Shown here piece after piece: positions 1 to 7,001 of a stretch of 18,366 nt of DNA. The first letter of the stretch is position 1, and each line of letters opens with the position of its first letter. A model generated the notes under the pieces. That model was not told where the DNA came from. It did not search any database and saw nothing but the letters and a program-made list of their open reading frames with translations. Source of the DNA: Ruminococcaceae bacterium UBA7127 (GTDB lineage: Bacteria; Bacillota; Clostridia; Oscillospirales; Acutalibacteraceae); contig DKXL01000014.1 in the NCBI GenBank assembly GCA_002493005.1, positions 1 to 18,366 on the forward strand. Direction: 5' to 3'. The position numbers were made by a program, and so were the translations under genes.

Positions 1-100
1 TGTAATGATAATTTTTGTTTATGAAAAATTGTTGATTTGTATTTTAATTTTGCTGAAATTAAAAGTTGGAATTATTATAAATAAAAAAGGGGTGAACATT

Positions 101-853
101 ATGAAAAAGTATTTTAAAACAACGGTTAGTTTATTGCTTATAGGGGCTTTATGCTTAAGTTCTGCAATCTCAGTTAGTGCGACAGCTTTGCCTTTATATG
201 GTGATGTTGATGCTGATGGTAAGGTTAGCATCAGTGATACTACTGAGATTCAAAAGCATCTGGCGGCAGTTTCTGAATTTTCCAAAGAAGAACTTACCAT
301 AGCTGACTATAACGGTGACGGTGTAGTAAATATTTTTGATGTTACCGATATTCAAAAAATGCTTGTTTCACTTGATTATAAATACGCTCATGAGTTGTAT
401 GAGGTGGAAAAATCGGATTTTTCAACAGATGAGCTTACTCCTTTAGAGTTTAAGCTTGACAAGTGCATAAGACCATATTTTGATATCAGCAATGATTACT
501 TTTATAATGGCTGTAATTCACATTTAAGAACGGTATTCAAGACCTATGATGAATACAGCAGAGCCTTTAAAGCAACATTTGATGAGTATGATGAAAAGTT
601 CTTTGAAGATAATGCGATTATCTTTATGTATGACCGCTATTATTCGGGTTCAATTAAAGATACCCTTAACAATGCTTATGTTAAGGATAATGTGCTTTAT
701 TTGGAGCTTACACACAGCGAGCCTGCCGAAGGTGAGGATGCCACGGAGGATCTCGGTTACTGGAATCAATTTATAACGATTGATAAGGCAAGCGTTGAAA
801 ACATTGATAAAATCTGTATAAAAACAAATTTTGATTATTTCTATTGGAATTAA
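101..853 (+). CDS. secreted dockerin type I protein, payload unknown
   Basis: The product is 250 aa. The ATG at 101 is chosen over an upstream in-frame start at 5 because AAAGGGGTG lies just before it and the protein then opens with a signal peptide: MKKY, a hydrophobic core at residues 9-21, and a cleavage-like SVSATA at 24-29. Residues 34-92 form a type I dockerin with two calcium-loop repeats. The first has D35, D37, D39 and D46; the second has D69, N71, D73 and D80. Each is followed by a helix containing IQK-L. Dockerins bind cohesins on scaffoldins, so the protein is probably exported and attached to a cellulosome or cell-surface scaffold. The dockerin is N-terminal, directly after the signal peptide. 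Residues 105-250 match no glycosidase I recognise. Their alternation of short strands ending in FITIDK and ICIKT weakly recalls PrcB-like beta domains, but this is only an impression. The dockerin call is firm; the payload function is unknown. Confidence 0.88.
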   Translation: MKKYFKTTVSLLLIGALCLSSAISVSATALPLYGDVDADGKVSISDTTEIQKHLAAVSEFSKEELTIADYNGDGVVNIFDVTDIQKMLVSLDYKYAHELYEVEKSDFSTDELTPLEFKLDKCIRPYFDISNDYFYNGCNSHLRTVFKTYDEYSRAFKATFDEYDEKFFEDNAIIFMYDRYYSGSIKDTLNNAYVKDNVLYLELTHSEPAEGEDATEDLGYWNQFITIDKASVENIDKICIKTNFDYFYWN

Positions 854-942
854 TATTATAGCCTTGGTCTGATTTGTATTATTAAATGCATATCACAATT
901 AAATTGTTTCAAGCCTGTACCATTAATTGAATAACATTAAAG

Positions 943-980
943 AAATCCTATCCGGCTATTACAGTCAGATAGGATTTTTT
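943..980 (+). terminator. rho-independent terminator of the dockerin gene
   Basis: A 10-bp perfect stem pairs AAATCCTATC (943-952) with GATAGGATTT (968-977). The loop is 15 nt and the right arm runs into TTTTTT (975-980). It lies 90 bases after the dockerin stop codon and just before the next promoter. Confidence 0.8.
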
Positions 981-989
981 GTTACATAC

Positions 990-1018
990 TTTACAATAAG
1001 TGGCGCTAATAGTATAAT
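990..1018 (+). promoter_or_regulatory. sigma-A promoter for the lipoprotein gene
   Basis: TTTACA (990-995) and TATAAT (1013-1018) are separated by 17 bp, an almost consensus vegetative promoter. Transcription would start near 1025, leaving an AT-rich leader of about 75 nt before the ATG at 1102. Confidence 0.7.
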
Positions 1019-1101
1019 GGAGTAGAACAGTAAATAAAAAATGTAATTAAAAACAAATGTACAAAATTAAAACATTAAAATTTTTTATAGAGGAATTATA
1101 A

Positions 1102-1893
1102 ATGAAAAACAAAATTTTAACATTAATGATAATTATCGGACTGATATTTTCTCTCTTCGGCTGTCAGCAGAATAATACAATTATCAAGCCTGATGTAGAA
1201 ACAAAAATGGTGACGGAAAACAGCATGGATGATTATGTAACATTTACATTTGAAATGCCTTTAGATTGGGATATCTACGCAAAGGACAAGAATTCGCTTG
1301 TTTGTGTAAGCCCGGATGTAAATAAAACGGAATTTAATGAGGAAATATCCCCCTGCCTTTTGAATATTACGAATTATATTACGCCTGACATATATCCTGT
1401 TGCAGATGAATATAAACAAGCGTATGAAGATTTGTTCAAAGGAAAATACAAGGGTATTGAAAAAGTCCTTAACGATAGTATCGAATATATAAACATAGGT
1501 AAGGTAATGGACAGCTTCCCTGATGTTAAATTTGAAACATCGGAAAGCATTATGGATTACTTTAATATACTTGCTGATGGTTTAAGTACACCTGACATTA
1601 CGGCACCTGAATCTTGGGAAGATAAAGAATGGGCAACCGATTTTACTTACAGCGAATACAACGGCAAAAACGGAAAAATTATTGCAGTAGAATATTCCTG
1701 TGTGATTATCAATAAAACCTATAAGGCTATAAATTGCTATCGTGATGACAACTATTCCGTATGCGGAGTTTTTGACGATGAAACAGAACTTTCGTCGGGT
1801 GATTTAGCATTGTGGATTGCTGATAATATAGAAGTATCCGAGCATTATAAACTGGAAGATAATGTAGTAAAAAAAGAGGGAGTAGATTATTAG
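1102..1893 (+). CDS. predicted lipoprotein of unknown function
   Basis: The product is 263 aa. The ATG at 1102 follows AGAGGA at 1089-1094. The N-terminus is a lipoprotein signal: MKNK, a hydrophobic stretch at residues 5-19, and a lipobox LFGC with Cys21 as the predicted lipidated residue. The mature protein should therefore be anchored on the outer face of the membrane. I do not recognise the family. After a short polar linker, residues 45-75 read as a beta-rich segment (TFTFEMPLDWDIYAK) followed by alternating polar and hydrophobic stretches. The phrase about a predicted amphiphilic strand and 'PLDW' faintly recalls PsbP-like lipoproteins of Firmicutes, but I cannot support an assignment. 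It has its own promoter and is flanked by hairpins, so it is probably monocistronic. Confidence 0.8.
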   Translation: MKNKILTLMIIIGLIFSLFGCQQNNTIIKPDVETKMVTENSMDDYVTFTFEMPLDWDIYAKDKNSLVCVSPDVNKTEFNEEISPCLLNITNYITPDIYPVADEYKQAYEDLFKGKYKGIEKVLNDSIEYINIGKVMDSFPDVKFETSESIMDYFNILADGLSTPDITAPESWEDKEWATDFTYSEYNGKNGKIIAVEYSCVIINKTYKAINCYRDDNYSVCGVFDDETELSSGDLALWIADNIEVSEHYKLEDNVVKKEGVDY

Positions 1894-1917
1894 GTTTCTA
1901 TTTAAATCGTTATATTT

Positions 1918-1949
1918 AACAGCCGAAGTAATAAAACACTTCGGCTGTT
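1918..1949 (+). terminator. hairpin after the lipoprotein gene, possible terminator
   Basis: A 12-bp perfect stem, AACAGCCGAAGT (1918-1929) with ACTTCGGCTGTT (1938-1949), encloses an 8-nt loop. It begins 24 bases after the stop codon. It is not followed by a clear T-run (GTGCTGC), so termination would be imperfect. The pairing is certain; the function is inferred. Confidence 0.55.
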
Positions 1950-2027
1950 GTGCTGCTATGCATACATTTATGTTTTTAGTTTCTTACTGTTTCAAAGACT
2001 GTGGTGAATATACCCAACCTAAAAAAC

Positions 2028-2055
2028 TTGAAAAATTTTAAATATAGTGTATAAT
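2028..2055 (+). promoter_or_regulatory. sigma-A promoter for proS
   Basis: TTGAAA (2028-2033) and TATAAT (2050-2055) are 16 bp apart. The predicted start near 2062 leaves a leader of only about 34 nt, too short for a T-box. Confidence 0.7.
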
Positions 2056-2095
2056 AGGAATATTAAGTAATATATCCTTTTTGGAGGTTAATGAT

Positions 2096-3535
2096 ATGGC
2101 AAATAATAAAAAAATGGTAGAGGCTATTACAAGTCGTGATGAGGATTTTGCTAAATGGTACACCGACATTGTAAAAAAGGCTGAGCTTGTTGATTATTCA
2201 GGTGTAAAGGGCTGTATGGTAATTCGTCCGTACGGTTATGCTATTTGGGAGAACATTCAGGCTGACCTTGACCGCAGGTTTAAAGAAACAGGTCACGAGA
2301 ACGTATATATGCCTATGTTTATTCCCGAAAGCCTTTTGCAAAAGGAAAAAGACCACGTTGAGGGCTTTGCTCCCGAATGTGCGTGGGTAACAGTCGGCGG
2401 ACAGGAAAAACTCAACGAGCGCCTGTGTGTTCGTCCAACCTCAGAAACTCTTTTCTGTGAACACTACAAAAAGATTATTAATACATACCGTGACCTGCCA
2501 AAGCTGTATAATCAGTGGTGCAGTGTTGTAAGATGGGAAAAGACAACTCGTCCGTTCCTGCGTACCTCTGAGTTTTTGTGGCAGGAGGGTCACACAATGC
2601 ACGAAACCGCCGAGCAGGCTCAGGAGGAAACCTTAAAAATGCTCCATGTTTATGAGAGCTTTTACAGAGAAACCCTCGCTATCCCTGCCGTTATCGGTAA
2701 AAAGACCGAGAAAGAAAAGTTTGCAGGCGCAGAGGCTACTTATACTATCGAACCTATGATGCACAACGGTGTTGCGCTTCAGGGAGGTACATCACACTAC
2801 TTTGGCGACGGATTTGCCAAGAGCTTTGGCATTACCTACACAGGCAAGGACAATCAGCTTCATTTTCCGCACCAAACCTCGTGGGGCGTTTCAACAAGAA
2901 TGATAGGCGCAATTATTATGGTTCATTCAGATGACGACGGACTTGTTTTGCCGCCTAAGATTTCTCCGATTCAGGTTGCAATTATACCTGTTGCACAGCA
3001 CAAGGAGGGTGTGCTTGAAAAGGCTGACGAGTTAAAGAATGAGCTTATGAAGAAGTTTAGAGTTAAGCTTGACGATTCAGATCACGCTCCGGGCTGGAAG
3101 TTTGCAGAGTACGAGATGAAGGGCGTGCCTGTAAGAGTTGAGATTGGACCAAAGGATATAGAAAAGAACCAGTGCGTTGTTGTTCGCCGTGACACTCGTG
3201 AAAAGGCATTTGTTCCGCTTGAAAATCTCAGCGAATTTGTTGAGAATCTGCTTGATACAATCCACAATGATATGTATGAGCGTGCGCTTAAAAATACACA
3301 GGAAAAAACATTTACTGCAACAAGCTTTGATGAGTTTGTTGAAACGGCTAAGAACAAACCCGGATTTATCAAGGCTATGTGGTGCGGCGACAGTGAGTGC
3401 GAGGATAAGCTCAAGGACGTTACTGGCGGTGTAAAGAGCAGATGCATTCCGTTTGAGGAGGAGCACCTTGCAGACACCTGCGTGTGCTGTGGCAAGCCGG
3501 CAAAGCATATGGTATTCTGGGGCAAGCAGTATTAA
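2096..3535 (+). CDS. proS: prolyl-tRNA synthetase, archaeal/eukaryotic-like short type
   Basis: This class II enzyme of 479 aa charges tRNA-Pro with proline in the cytoplasm. The start is the ATG at 2096, 8 nt after GGAGGT (2083-2088); an upstream TTG at 2081 overlaps that ribosome binding site and is rejected. Motif 2 is at residues 146-169 (RWEKTTRP, then FLWQEGHTMH). Motif 3 is around GVSTRMIGAIIM (264-275) with Arg268. The anticodon-binding domain starts near PIQVAIIP (291-298). The C-terminal domain has Cys430, Cys435, Cys450, Cys462, Cys464 and Cys465, a zinc-site pattern, and ends in Tyr479, as in the archaeal/eukaryotic type. The editing insertion of the long bacterial type (about 570 aa) is absent. 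This short type is known from many Clostridia, so transfer was probably ancient. No partner gene is obvious next to it. Confidence 0.96.
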   Translation: MANNKKMVEAITSRDEDFAKWYTDIVKKAELVDYSGVKGCMVIRPYGYAIWENIQADLDRRFKETGHENVYMPMFIPESLLQKEKDHVEGFAPECAWVTVGGQEKLNERLCVRPTSETLFCEHYKKIINTYRDLPKLYNQWCSVVRWEKTTRPFLRTSEFLWQEGHTMHETAEQAQEETLKMLHVYESFYRETLAIPAVIGKKTEKEKFAGAEATYTIEPMMHNGVALQGGTSHYFGDGFAKSFGITYTGKDNQLHFPHQTSWGVSTRMIGAIIMVHSDDDGLVLPPKISPIQVAIIPVAQHKEGVLEKADELKNELMKKFRVKLDDSDHAPGWKFAEYEMKGVPVRVEIGPKDIEKNQCVVVRRDTREKAFVPLENLSEFVENLLDTIHNDMYERALKNTQEKTFTATSFDEFVETAKNKPGFIKAMWCGDSECEDKLKDVTGGVKSRCIPFEEEHLADTCVCCGKPAKHMVFWGKQY

Positions 3536-3560
3536 TTGTAAGCGGTTAATTATATAATGT

Positions 3561-3581
3561 ACAATTTACAATTATCAATTT
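3561..3581. repeat. short 7-bp tandem repeat, three imperfect units
   Basis: ACAATTT, ACAATTA and TCAATTT lie head to tail between proS and metA, preceded by TATAAT at 3553-3558. This could be low-complexity AT sequence; no function is claimed. Confidence 0.4.
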
Positions 3582-3584
3582 TGG

Positions 3585-3626
3585 TCGGGCAGATAGTGTG
3601 CACAACAAGAAAACTATCATTCCCGA
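3585..3626. repeat. TCGGGCA palindrome, copy 1 (proS-metA spacer)
   Basis: TCGGG (3585-3589) pairs with CCCGA (3622-3626), and GATAGT (3592-3597) pairs with ACTATC (3613-3618), giving an interrupted hairpin of 42 nt. No T-run follows. It may be a weak proS terminator or part of a metA leader. Its outer arms match those of the palindromes at 4698 and 11562. Confidence 0.55.
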
Positions 3627-3646
3627 CTATATAAATACTATCGAAA

Positions 3647-3675
3647 TTTACAGTCGGGCAACATTGTATTAAAAT
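3647..3675 (+). promoter_or_regulatory. candidate sigma-A promoter for metA
   Basis: TTTACA (3647-3652) and TAAAAT (3670-3675) are 17 bp apart, with a start expected near 3682. The second TCGGGCA palindrome (3654-3695) overlaps the spacer and start point, so that dyad could act as an operator at the DNA level. An alternative weaker -10 at 3553-3558 would give a leader of about 155 nt. Confidence 0.5.
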
Positions 3676-3695
3676 ACATCAACCTGTCTGCTCGA
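3654..3695. repeat. TCGGGCA palindrome, copy 2 (metA promoter region)
   Basis: TCGGGCA (3654-3660) pairs with TGCTCGA (3689-3695) through one G-T pair, and TGTAT (3665-3669) pairs with ATACA (3674-3678). It has the same 42-nt span as copy 1. The CCCGAC of copy 1 (3622-3627) can instead pair with GTCGGG here (3653-3658), so mutually exclusive folds are possible if the region is transcribed. Confidence 0.5.
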
Positions 3696-3720
3696 AATTA
3701 AAAAATAAGGTGGTGAGAAT

Positions 3721-4653
3721 ATGCCAATCAAGGTTCAGAGTCATTTGCCTGCAATCAAGATTTTGGAGTCTGAGAACATTTTTGTTATGCCAAACGAGAT
3801 TGCACTTAAGCAGGATATACGTCCGCTTAAAATTTTAATTTTAAATCTGATGCCTACAAAGATTGAAACCGAAACCCAGCTTTTGAGGCTTTTGGGTAAT
3901 AGTCCGCTTCAGGTTGACATTGAGCTTTTGCAGATGGCATCTCATACATCTAAGAACACCTCACCTCATCATCTGACAACCTTCTACAAGACGTTTGATC
4001 AAGTGAAAAACGAAAGCTTTGACGGAATGATAATCACCGGCGCACCTGTTGAACAGCTTGAGTTTGAGGAGGTTGATTACTGGGAAGAGCTTTGCCAAAT
4101 TATGGAGTGGTCAAAGCGTAATGTTTACTCCACATTTCATATATGCTGGGGTGCGCAGGCAGGTCTTTACTATCACTTTGGGGTGCACAAGCATCTGCTG
4201 CCCAAAAAACTCAGCGGAATTTACACACATACTGTTTTAAATCCGCATCATCAGCTGATGAGAGGCTTTGACGATACATTTAAAATACCTCATTCACGCT
4301 ATACGGGCGTAAGTGAGGATGAGATAAAACGCTGTATGGGTCTTGAAATACTTGCAGTTTCAAAGGAAGCAGGCGTAAGCATTATTTGCAGTCGCAACGG
4401 AAGACAGGTGTTTGTGACAGGTCACGCTGAATATGACCGTGAAACGCTTGCAAATGAATATTTCAGAGATAAAAATAAGGGCGTAAATCCTGATGTTCCT
4501 TACGATTATTTTCCTGATGATGATGCATCCAAAACTCCGCCTATGGTGTGGCGCAGCAACGCAAACTTGCTGTACACAAACTGGTTAAATTACTTTGTGT
4601 ATCAGGCAACACCTTATGATTTGCGTGAACTTATTAATAAATATCCGCACTAA
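3721..4653 (+). CDS. metA: homoserine O-acetyltransferase, MetA family
   Basis: The 310-aa product acylates homoserine in the first committed step of methionine synthesis. The ATG at 3721 follows AAGGTGGTGA at 3707-3716. Length and motifs fit MetA throughout: the catalytic Cys142 in FHICWGAQAG, with His235 and Glu237 in GHAEYDRET. Residue 111 is Glu (GAPVEQLEF). In this family Glu111 is the published determinant of acetyl-CoA use, as in Bacillus MetA, whereas Gly111 goes with succinyl-CoA in E. coli. I therefore infer acetyl-CoA specificity despite the family's common name, homoserine O-succinyltransferase. The gene stands alone, with its own promoter and a terminator at 4698. No SAM riboswitch or T-box core was found upstream. 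Confidence 0.95.
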   Translation: MPIKVQSHLPAIKILESENIFVMPNEIALKQDIRPLKILILNLMPTKIETETQLLRLLGNSPLQVDIELLQMASHTSKNTSPHHLTTFYKTFDQVKNESFDGMIITGAPVEQLEFEEVDYWEELCQIMEWSKRNVYSTFHICWGAQAGLYYHFGVHKHLLPKKLSGIYTHTVLNPHHQLMRGFDDTFKIPHSRYTGVSEDEIKRCMGLEILAVSKEAGVSIICSRNGRQVFVTGHAEYDRETLANEYFRDKNKGVNPDVPYDYFPDDDASKTPPMVWRSNANLLYTNWLNYFVYQATPYDLRELINKYPH

Positions 4654-4697
4654 TGCTATAGTGCTTTTAATTGAAGTTATAAAATTAATCAAAAATT

Positions 4698-4735
4698 CGG
4701 GCAGAAAGGATTTGCTTAAGCGACCTTTCTGCCCG
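4698..4735. terminator. bidirectional terminator between metA and the pdxK operon
   Basis: A perfect 12-bp stem pairs CGGGCAGAAAGG (4698-4709) with CCTTTCTGCCCG (4724-4735); the loop holds GCTTAAGC, which can itself pair. On the minus strand the stem is followed by AATTTTTG, a proper T-run; on the plus strand by TAATTTATTTG. It therefore suits both convergent units. It is also a member of the TCGGGCAG...CTGCCCG palindrome set. Confidence 0.8.
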
Positions 4736-4762
4736 TAATTTATTTGTGATAAAATAAAAGCG

Positions 4763-5377
4763 TTATGATGAGAATTTCCTGACTCTCAACGGAATATTTA
4801 TACTATCGGCAATTTTCTGACATTTTGCAATCTCATCTTCGCCTATTACATCAACCACAGAGAGCATTACGTTATCTGTGAGCGCCCTGCACTTTTTGGC
4901 AAAATCAAGCATTGCATCATATGACTCAATGCCGAATCTCGGGCGCACTGTATTGAGATAATCCTCTTTGTTTGAGCAGTTAAGGCTTATTGAAACTGCA
5001 TCAACACTGCTGCAAAGCTCCTGTGTAATATCTCTGTCATTAATCAGATTTCCAAGTCCGTTTGTATTGACTCTAAGCTTTATTCCGATTTTTTCTCTAA
5101 GATATTTTGCAGTTTTGACAAGCACATCAAATGAATTTGTGGGTTCGCCGTAGCCGCAGAAAATCACCTCGTCATAACCGTCAAAATCAAAGTCGTCAAT
5201 CGCTTTGGCTACCTCGTCAAATGACGGATTGTGGTTAAGCCACAAATTCTCGGCACTGCCTATCGCATCTTTTTGACTGCGTATACAAAATGTGCACGCA
5301 CAGGGACATTTGTTTGTGATGTTAAGATAAGCCTTGTCTTTGTAAGTATAGATTATTTCTTCGTTAAGATTAGCCAT
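4763..5377 (-). CDS. small radical SAM protein, probably TatD-associated type
   Basis: The product is 204 aa. Residues 24-31 (CPCACTFC) give the CX3CX2C motif, Cys24, Cys28 and Cys31, that binds the [4Fe-4S] cluster of radical SAM enzymes. GYGEPT at 75-80 is the S-adenosylmethionine-binding GGE-like motif, and VNTNG follows at 103-107. The protein is short, a partial TIM barrel without a C-terminal accessory domain, which fits the small family often annotated as TatD-associated radical SAM protein. I infer this from the opening YTYKDKAYLNITNKCPCACTFC pattern seen in that family. No tatD gene is in the window. The substrate is unknown. The gene is the last of three on this strand, starting 9 nt after the stop of the ECF S component, behind a weak AAGTGAG site. 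The cluster and the fold are well supported; the family name is moderate. Confidence 0.8.
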   Translation of the reverse strand: MANLNEEIIYTYKDKAYLNITNKCPCACTFCIRSQKDAIGSAENLWLNHNPSFDEVAKAIDDFDFDGYDEVIFCGYGEPTNSFDVLVKTAKYLREKIGIKLRVNTNGLGNLINDRDITQELCSSVDAVSISLNCSNKEDYLNTVRPRFGIESYDAMLDFAKKCRALTDNVMLSVVDVIGEDEIAKCQKIADSINIPLRVRKFSS

Positions 5378-5386
5378 AGAATTTAC

Positions 5387-5992
5387 TCACTTTCTTGTTA
5401 CAATCGGCAGTATGCGTTGCTTGAATTTTGCCGCATCAAGAGCTGTTCCTATTGCAATGAACAGCAATGCGCCAATGGCGGGCTGAAGCCACGATGTAAC
5501 GAGCTCGGCAACTGCGGCAGACCAGCTGTATAAAAGTGCATTTGCAAAAAAATAACCGAAAACTGTAACCGCGGTGGTTGGAATGAGCATTACAAGAGTA
5601 GGAATGTTAATAATTTTGCTATCGCTTTCGTATTGCCTGTGTGTGTTAAAATCGCTTTCACGCCGCTTTTTAATAATCATTCGGCACAGTACAAACGGAA
5701 CTGCGTTAAGGCATTTTATGATAAACGTGGGCAGAGCCCAATAAGCATATCCCGACAAAAGATCTGCAAGTGCGCCGCCGATTCCCGACGCAATAATTCC
5801 GTAGGGGCCGGGCAAAACACAGGCGGCAAGATATACCATAGAATCGCCGGGATGCTGATAGCCGAGCGCTGTTGGAATCTTGATAAATGCTGTTGCGACC
5901 GTCACAAGTGCGGCAAACATCGCTGTAAATGCAATCAATTTTACGTTTGAAGCTGATTTGCTTGACTTTTGCATACAGATTTTGTTATTCAT
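5387..5992 (-). CDS. ECF transporter S component, probably vitamin B6 or related
   Basis: The 201-aa protein is an integral membrane, substrate-binding S subunit that would work with a shared energy-coupling module (EcfA, EcfA', EcfT) encoded elsewhere. About five or six hydrophobic segments are visible, near residues 18-38, 50-72, 85-105, 128-150 and 160-183. HPGDSMVYLAACVLPGPYG and the following GG-LADLL-GY segment with FIIK at 90-93 are typical of the ECF-S family that includes the predicted HmpT and PdxU-type vitamin transporters. The ATG at 5992 follows AAGGAGAG with good spacing. It sits 12 nt after the pdxK-like kinase, so pyridoxine or pyridoxal is the likeliest substrate; hydroxymethylpyrimidine is the alternative, because kinases of this group are close to ThiD. 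A charged cytoplasmic loop lies at 108-126. Confidence 0.82.
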   Translation of the reverse strand: MNNKICMQKSSKSASNVKLIAFTAMFAALVTVATAFIKIPTALGYQHPGDSMVYLAACVLPGPYGIIASGIGGALADLLSGYAYWALPTFIIKCLNAVPFVLCRMIIKKRRESDFNTHRQYESDSKIINIPTLVMLIPTTAVTVFGYFFANALLYSWSAAVAELVTSWLQPAIGALLFIAIGTALDAAKFKQRILPIVTRK

Positions 5993-6004
5993 CTATATCT
6001 CTCC

Positions 6005-6949
6005 TTATTCAGTGCCTTGCTGTGCAAGGGTGTAAAGGTATTTTTCAAAATTAATGCCGTCATTGCGGTCGTAGTCAGACTTAATCGTGTCGGCAACTGC
6101 TTTTTCAATAAATTTTGCGGCATTATTTACGGCTGTTTTTACATCAATATCATTAAGTACCGAGGCGAAAACTATTGATGAGAATATATCTCCTGTTCCC
6201 GAAAAACTGCCCCCGAGTTGCTTTGACCTTGTAAAATAGCAGTTGTTGCTTGAGAAAACACCGCTGTAAATGTACTGCTCCTTTGGAACTGTCAGAGGTA
6301 CGGTCTTAAAGTGCTCAGGCAAACAAACGTTATTGTTATCATTATGTTTACACGAATGATTAACAGCTTCATCTTGCATTTTTATTCCTGTAACAATCAC
6401 CTTTGCGCCGATTTTTTCGGCAGTTTTCAGCGCAAGTTCTGCAATGATTCCAAGGTAATTATTATCGTTTGATTTTCTTGTAAGCTCCTCATAATCCTGA
6501 TTTGCAATGATGCACAGCTCAGTCAGATTGGGGGTGATAATGTCAGCCTTTTTGATTAGCTCGCACATTTTTTGACAGGTTTCGTCATTGTATGCGGCGT
6601 ACCTCTTGCCGTCATCCCCCATAACAGGGTCAATCAGCACCTTAGTGTGAGGTTTTTTAAATCGGCTGATAAAGTCGGATATAAAGTCAATTTGTGATGC
6701 GTTTGCAACATAGCCTGAGTATATTCCGTCAAATTCTGCTTTGTTTTGCTCCCATATATCGGCAAAGTTGTGCATATGCTTTGAAAAATCGTATGAATAG
6801 TAGTTTTTGTAGCCCGTTTGATTCGATAACACAGCAGTTGGCAAAGCGCAGGGCTGAACACCCATTACCGACAATATGGCGATAGACGCGGCAAGCGAGC
6901 ACTTGCCAAACCCTGAAAGGTCATTGATTACAGCAGCTTTTTTTATCAT
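6005..6949 (-). CDS. pdxK: pyridoxal/pyridoxamine kinase, PdxK family
   Basis: The 314-aa product is a ribokinase-superfamily kinase expected to phosphorylate B6 vitamers to their 5'-phosphates in the salvage route. The N-terminus reads INDLSGFGKCSLAASIAIL and PTAVLSNQTGY, the pattern of the bacterial PdxK branch. DPVMGDDGK is at 107-115, and GSFSGTGD at 247-254 carries the anion hole and the catalytic Asp254. The ATG at 6949 follows GGAG with a 7-nt spacing. It is the first gene of an operon with an ECF S component and a radical SAM protein. Oddly, the region between the VIVTGI strand (184-189) and YFTRSK (238-243) is longer than usual and contains a polar stretch around 196-214 rich in Asn, His and Cys. 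A hydroxymethylpyrimidine kinase role cannot be excluded from sequence alone. Confidence 0.88.
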   Translation of the reverse strand: MIKKAAVINDLSGFGKCSLAASIAILSVMGVQPCALPTAVLSNQTGYKNYYSYDFSKHMHNFADIWEQNKAEFDGIYSGYVANASQIDFISDFISRFKKPHTKVLIDPVMGDDGKRYAAYNDETCQKMCELIKKADIITPNLTELCIIANQDYEELTRKSNDNNYLGIIAELALKTAEKIGAKVIVTGIKMQDEAVNHSCKHNDNNNVCLPEHFKTVPLTVPKEQYIYSGVFSSNNCYFTRSKQLGGSFSGTGDIFSSIVFASVLNDIDVKTAVNNAAKFIEKAVADTIKSDYDRNDGINFEKYLYTLAQQGTE

Positions 6950-7001
6950 TTTTTACTCCGTATTGTATATGATGATTTTCTGTATTTTAAAAGAATTTTA
7001 A

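Noticed and set aside
50..78. Promoter of the dockerin gene (TTGCTG, 17 bp, TATTAT)
   Set aside because: The -35 matches at only three positions, and the predicted start would fall a few bases before the ribosome binding site; too weak to list.
2056..2095. T-box leader for proS
   Set aside because: A good promoter lies only about 40 nt from the start codon, leaving no room for a specifier stem and antiterminator.
3077..3525. Two long open frames opposite proS
   Set aside because: They lie entirely inside a well-conserved synthetase, lack ribosome binding sites and show no domain; they are antisense by-products of codon use.
3536..3720. SAM riboswitch or methionine T-box ahead of metA
   Set aside because: Neither the conserved SAM-I core nor the T-box GGGTGG-ACCGCG element is present; only palindromes of a different kind are seen.
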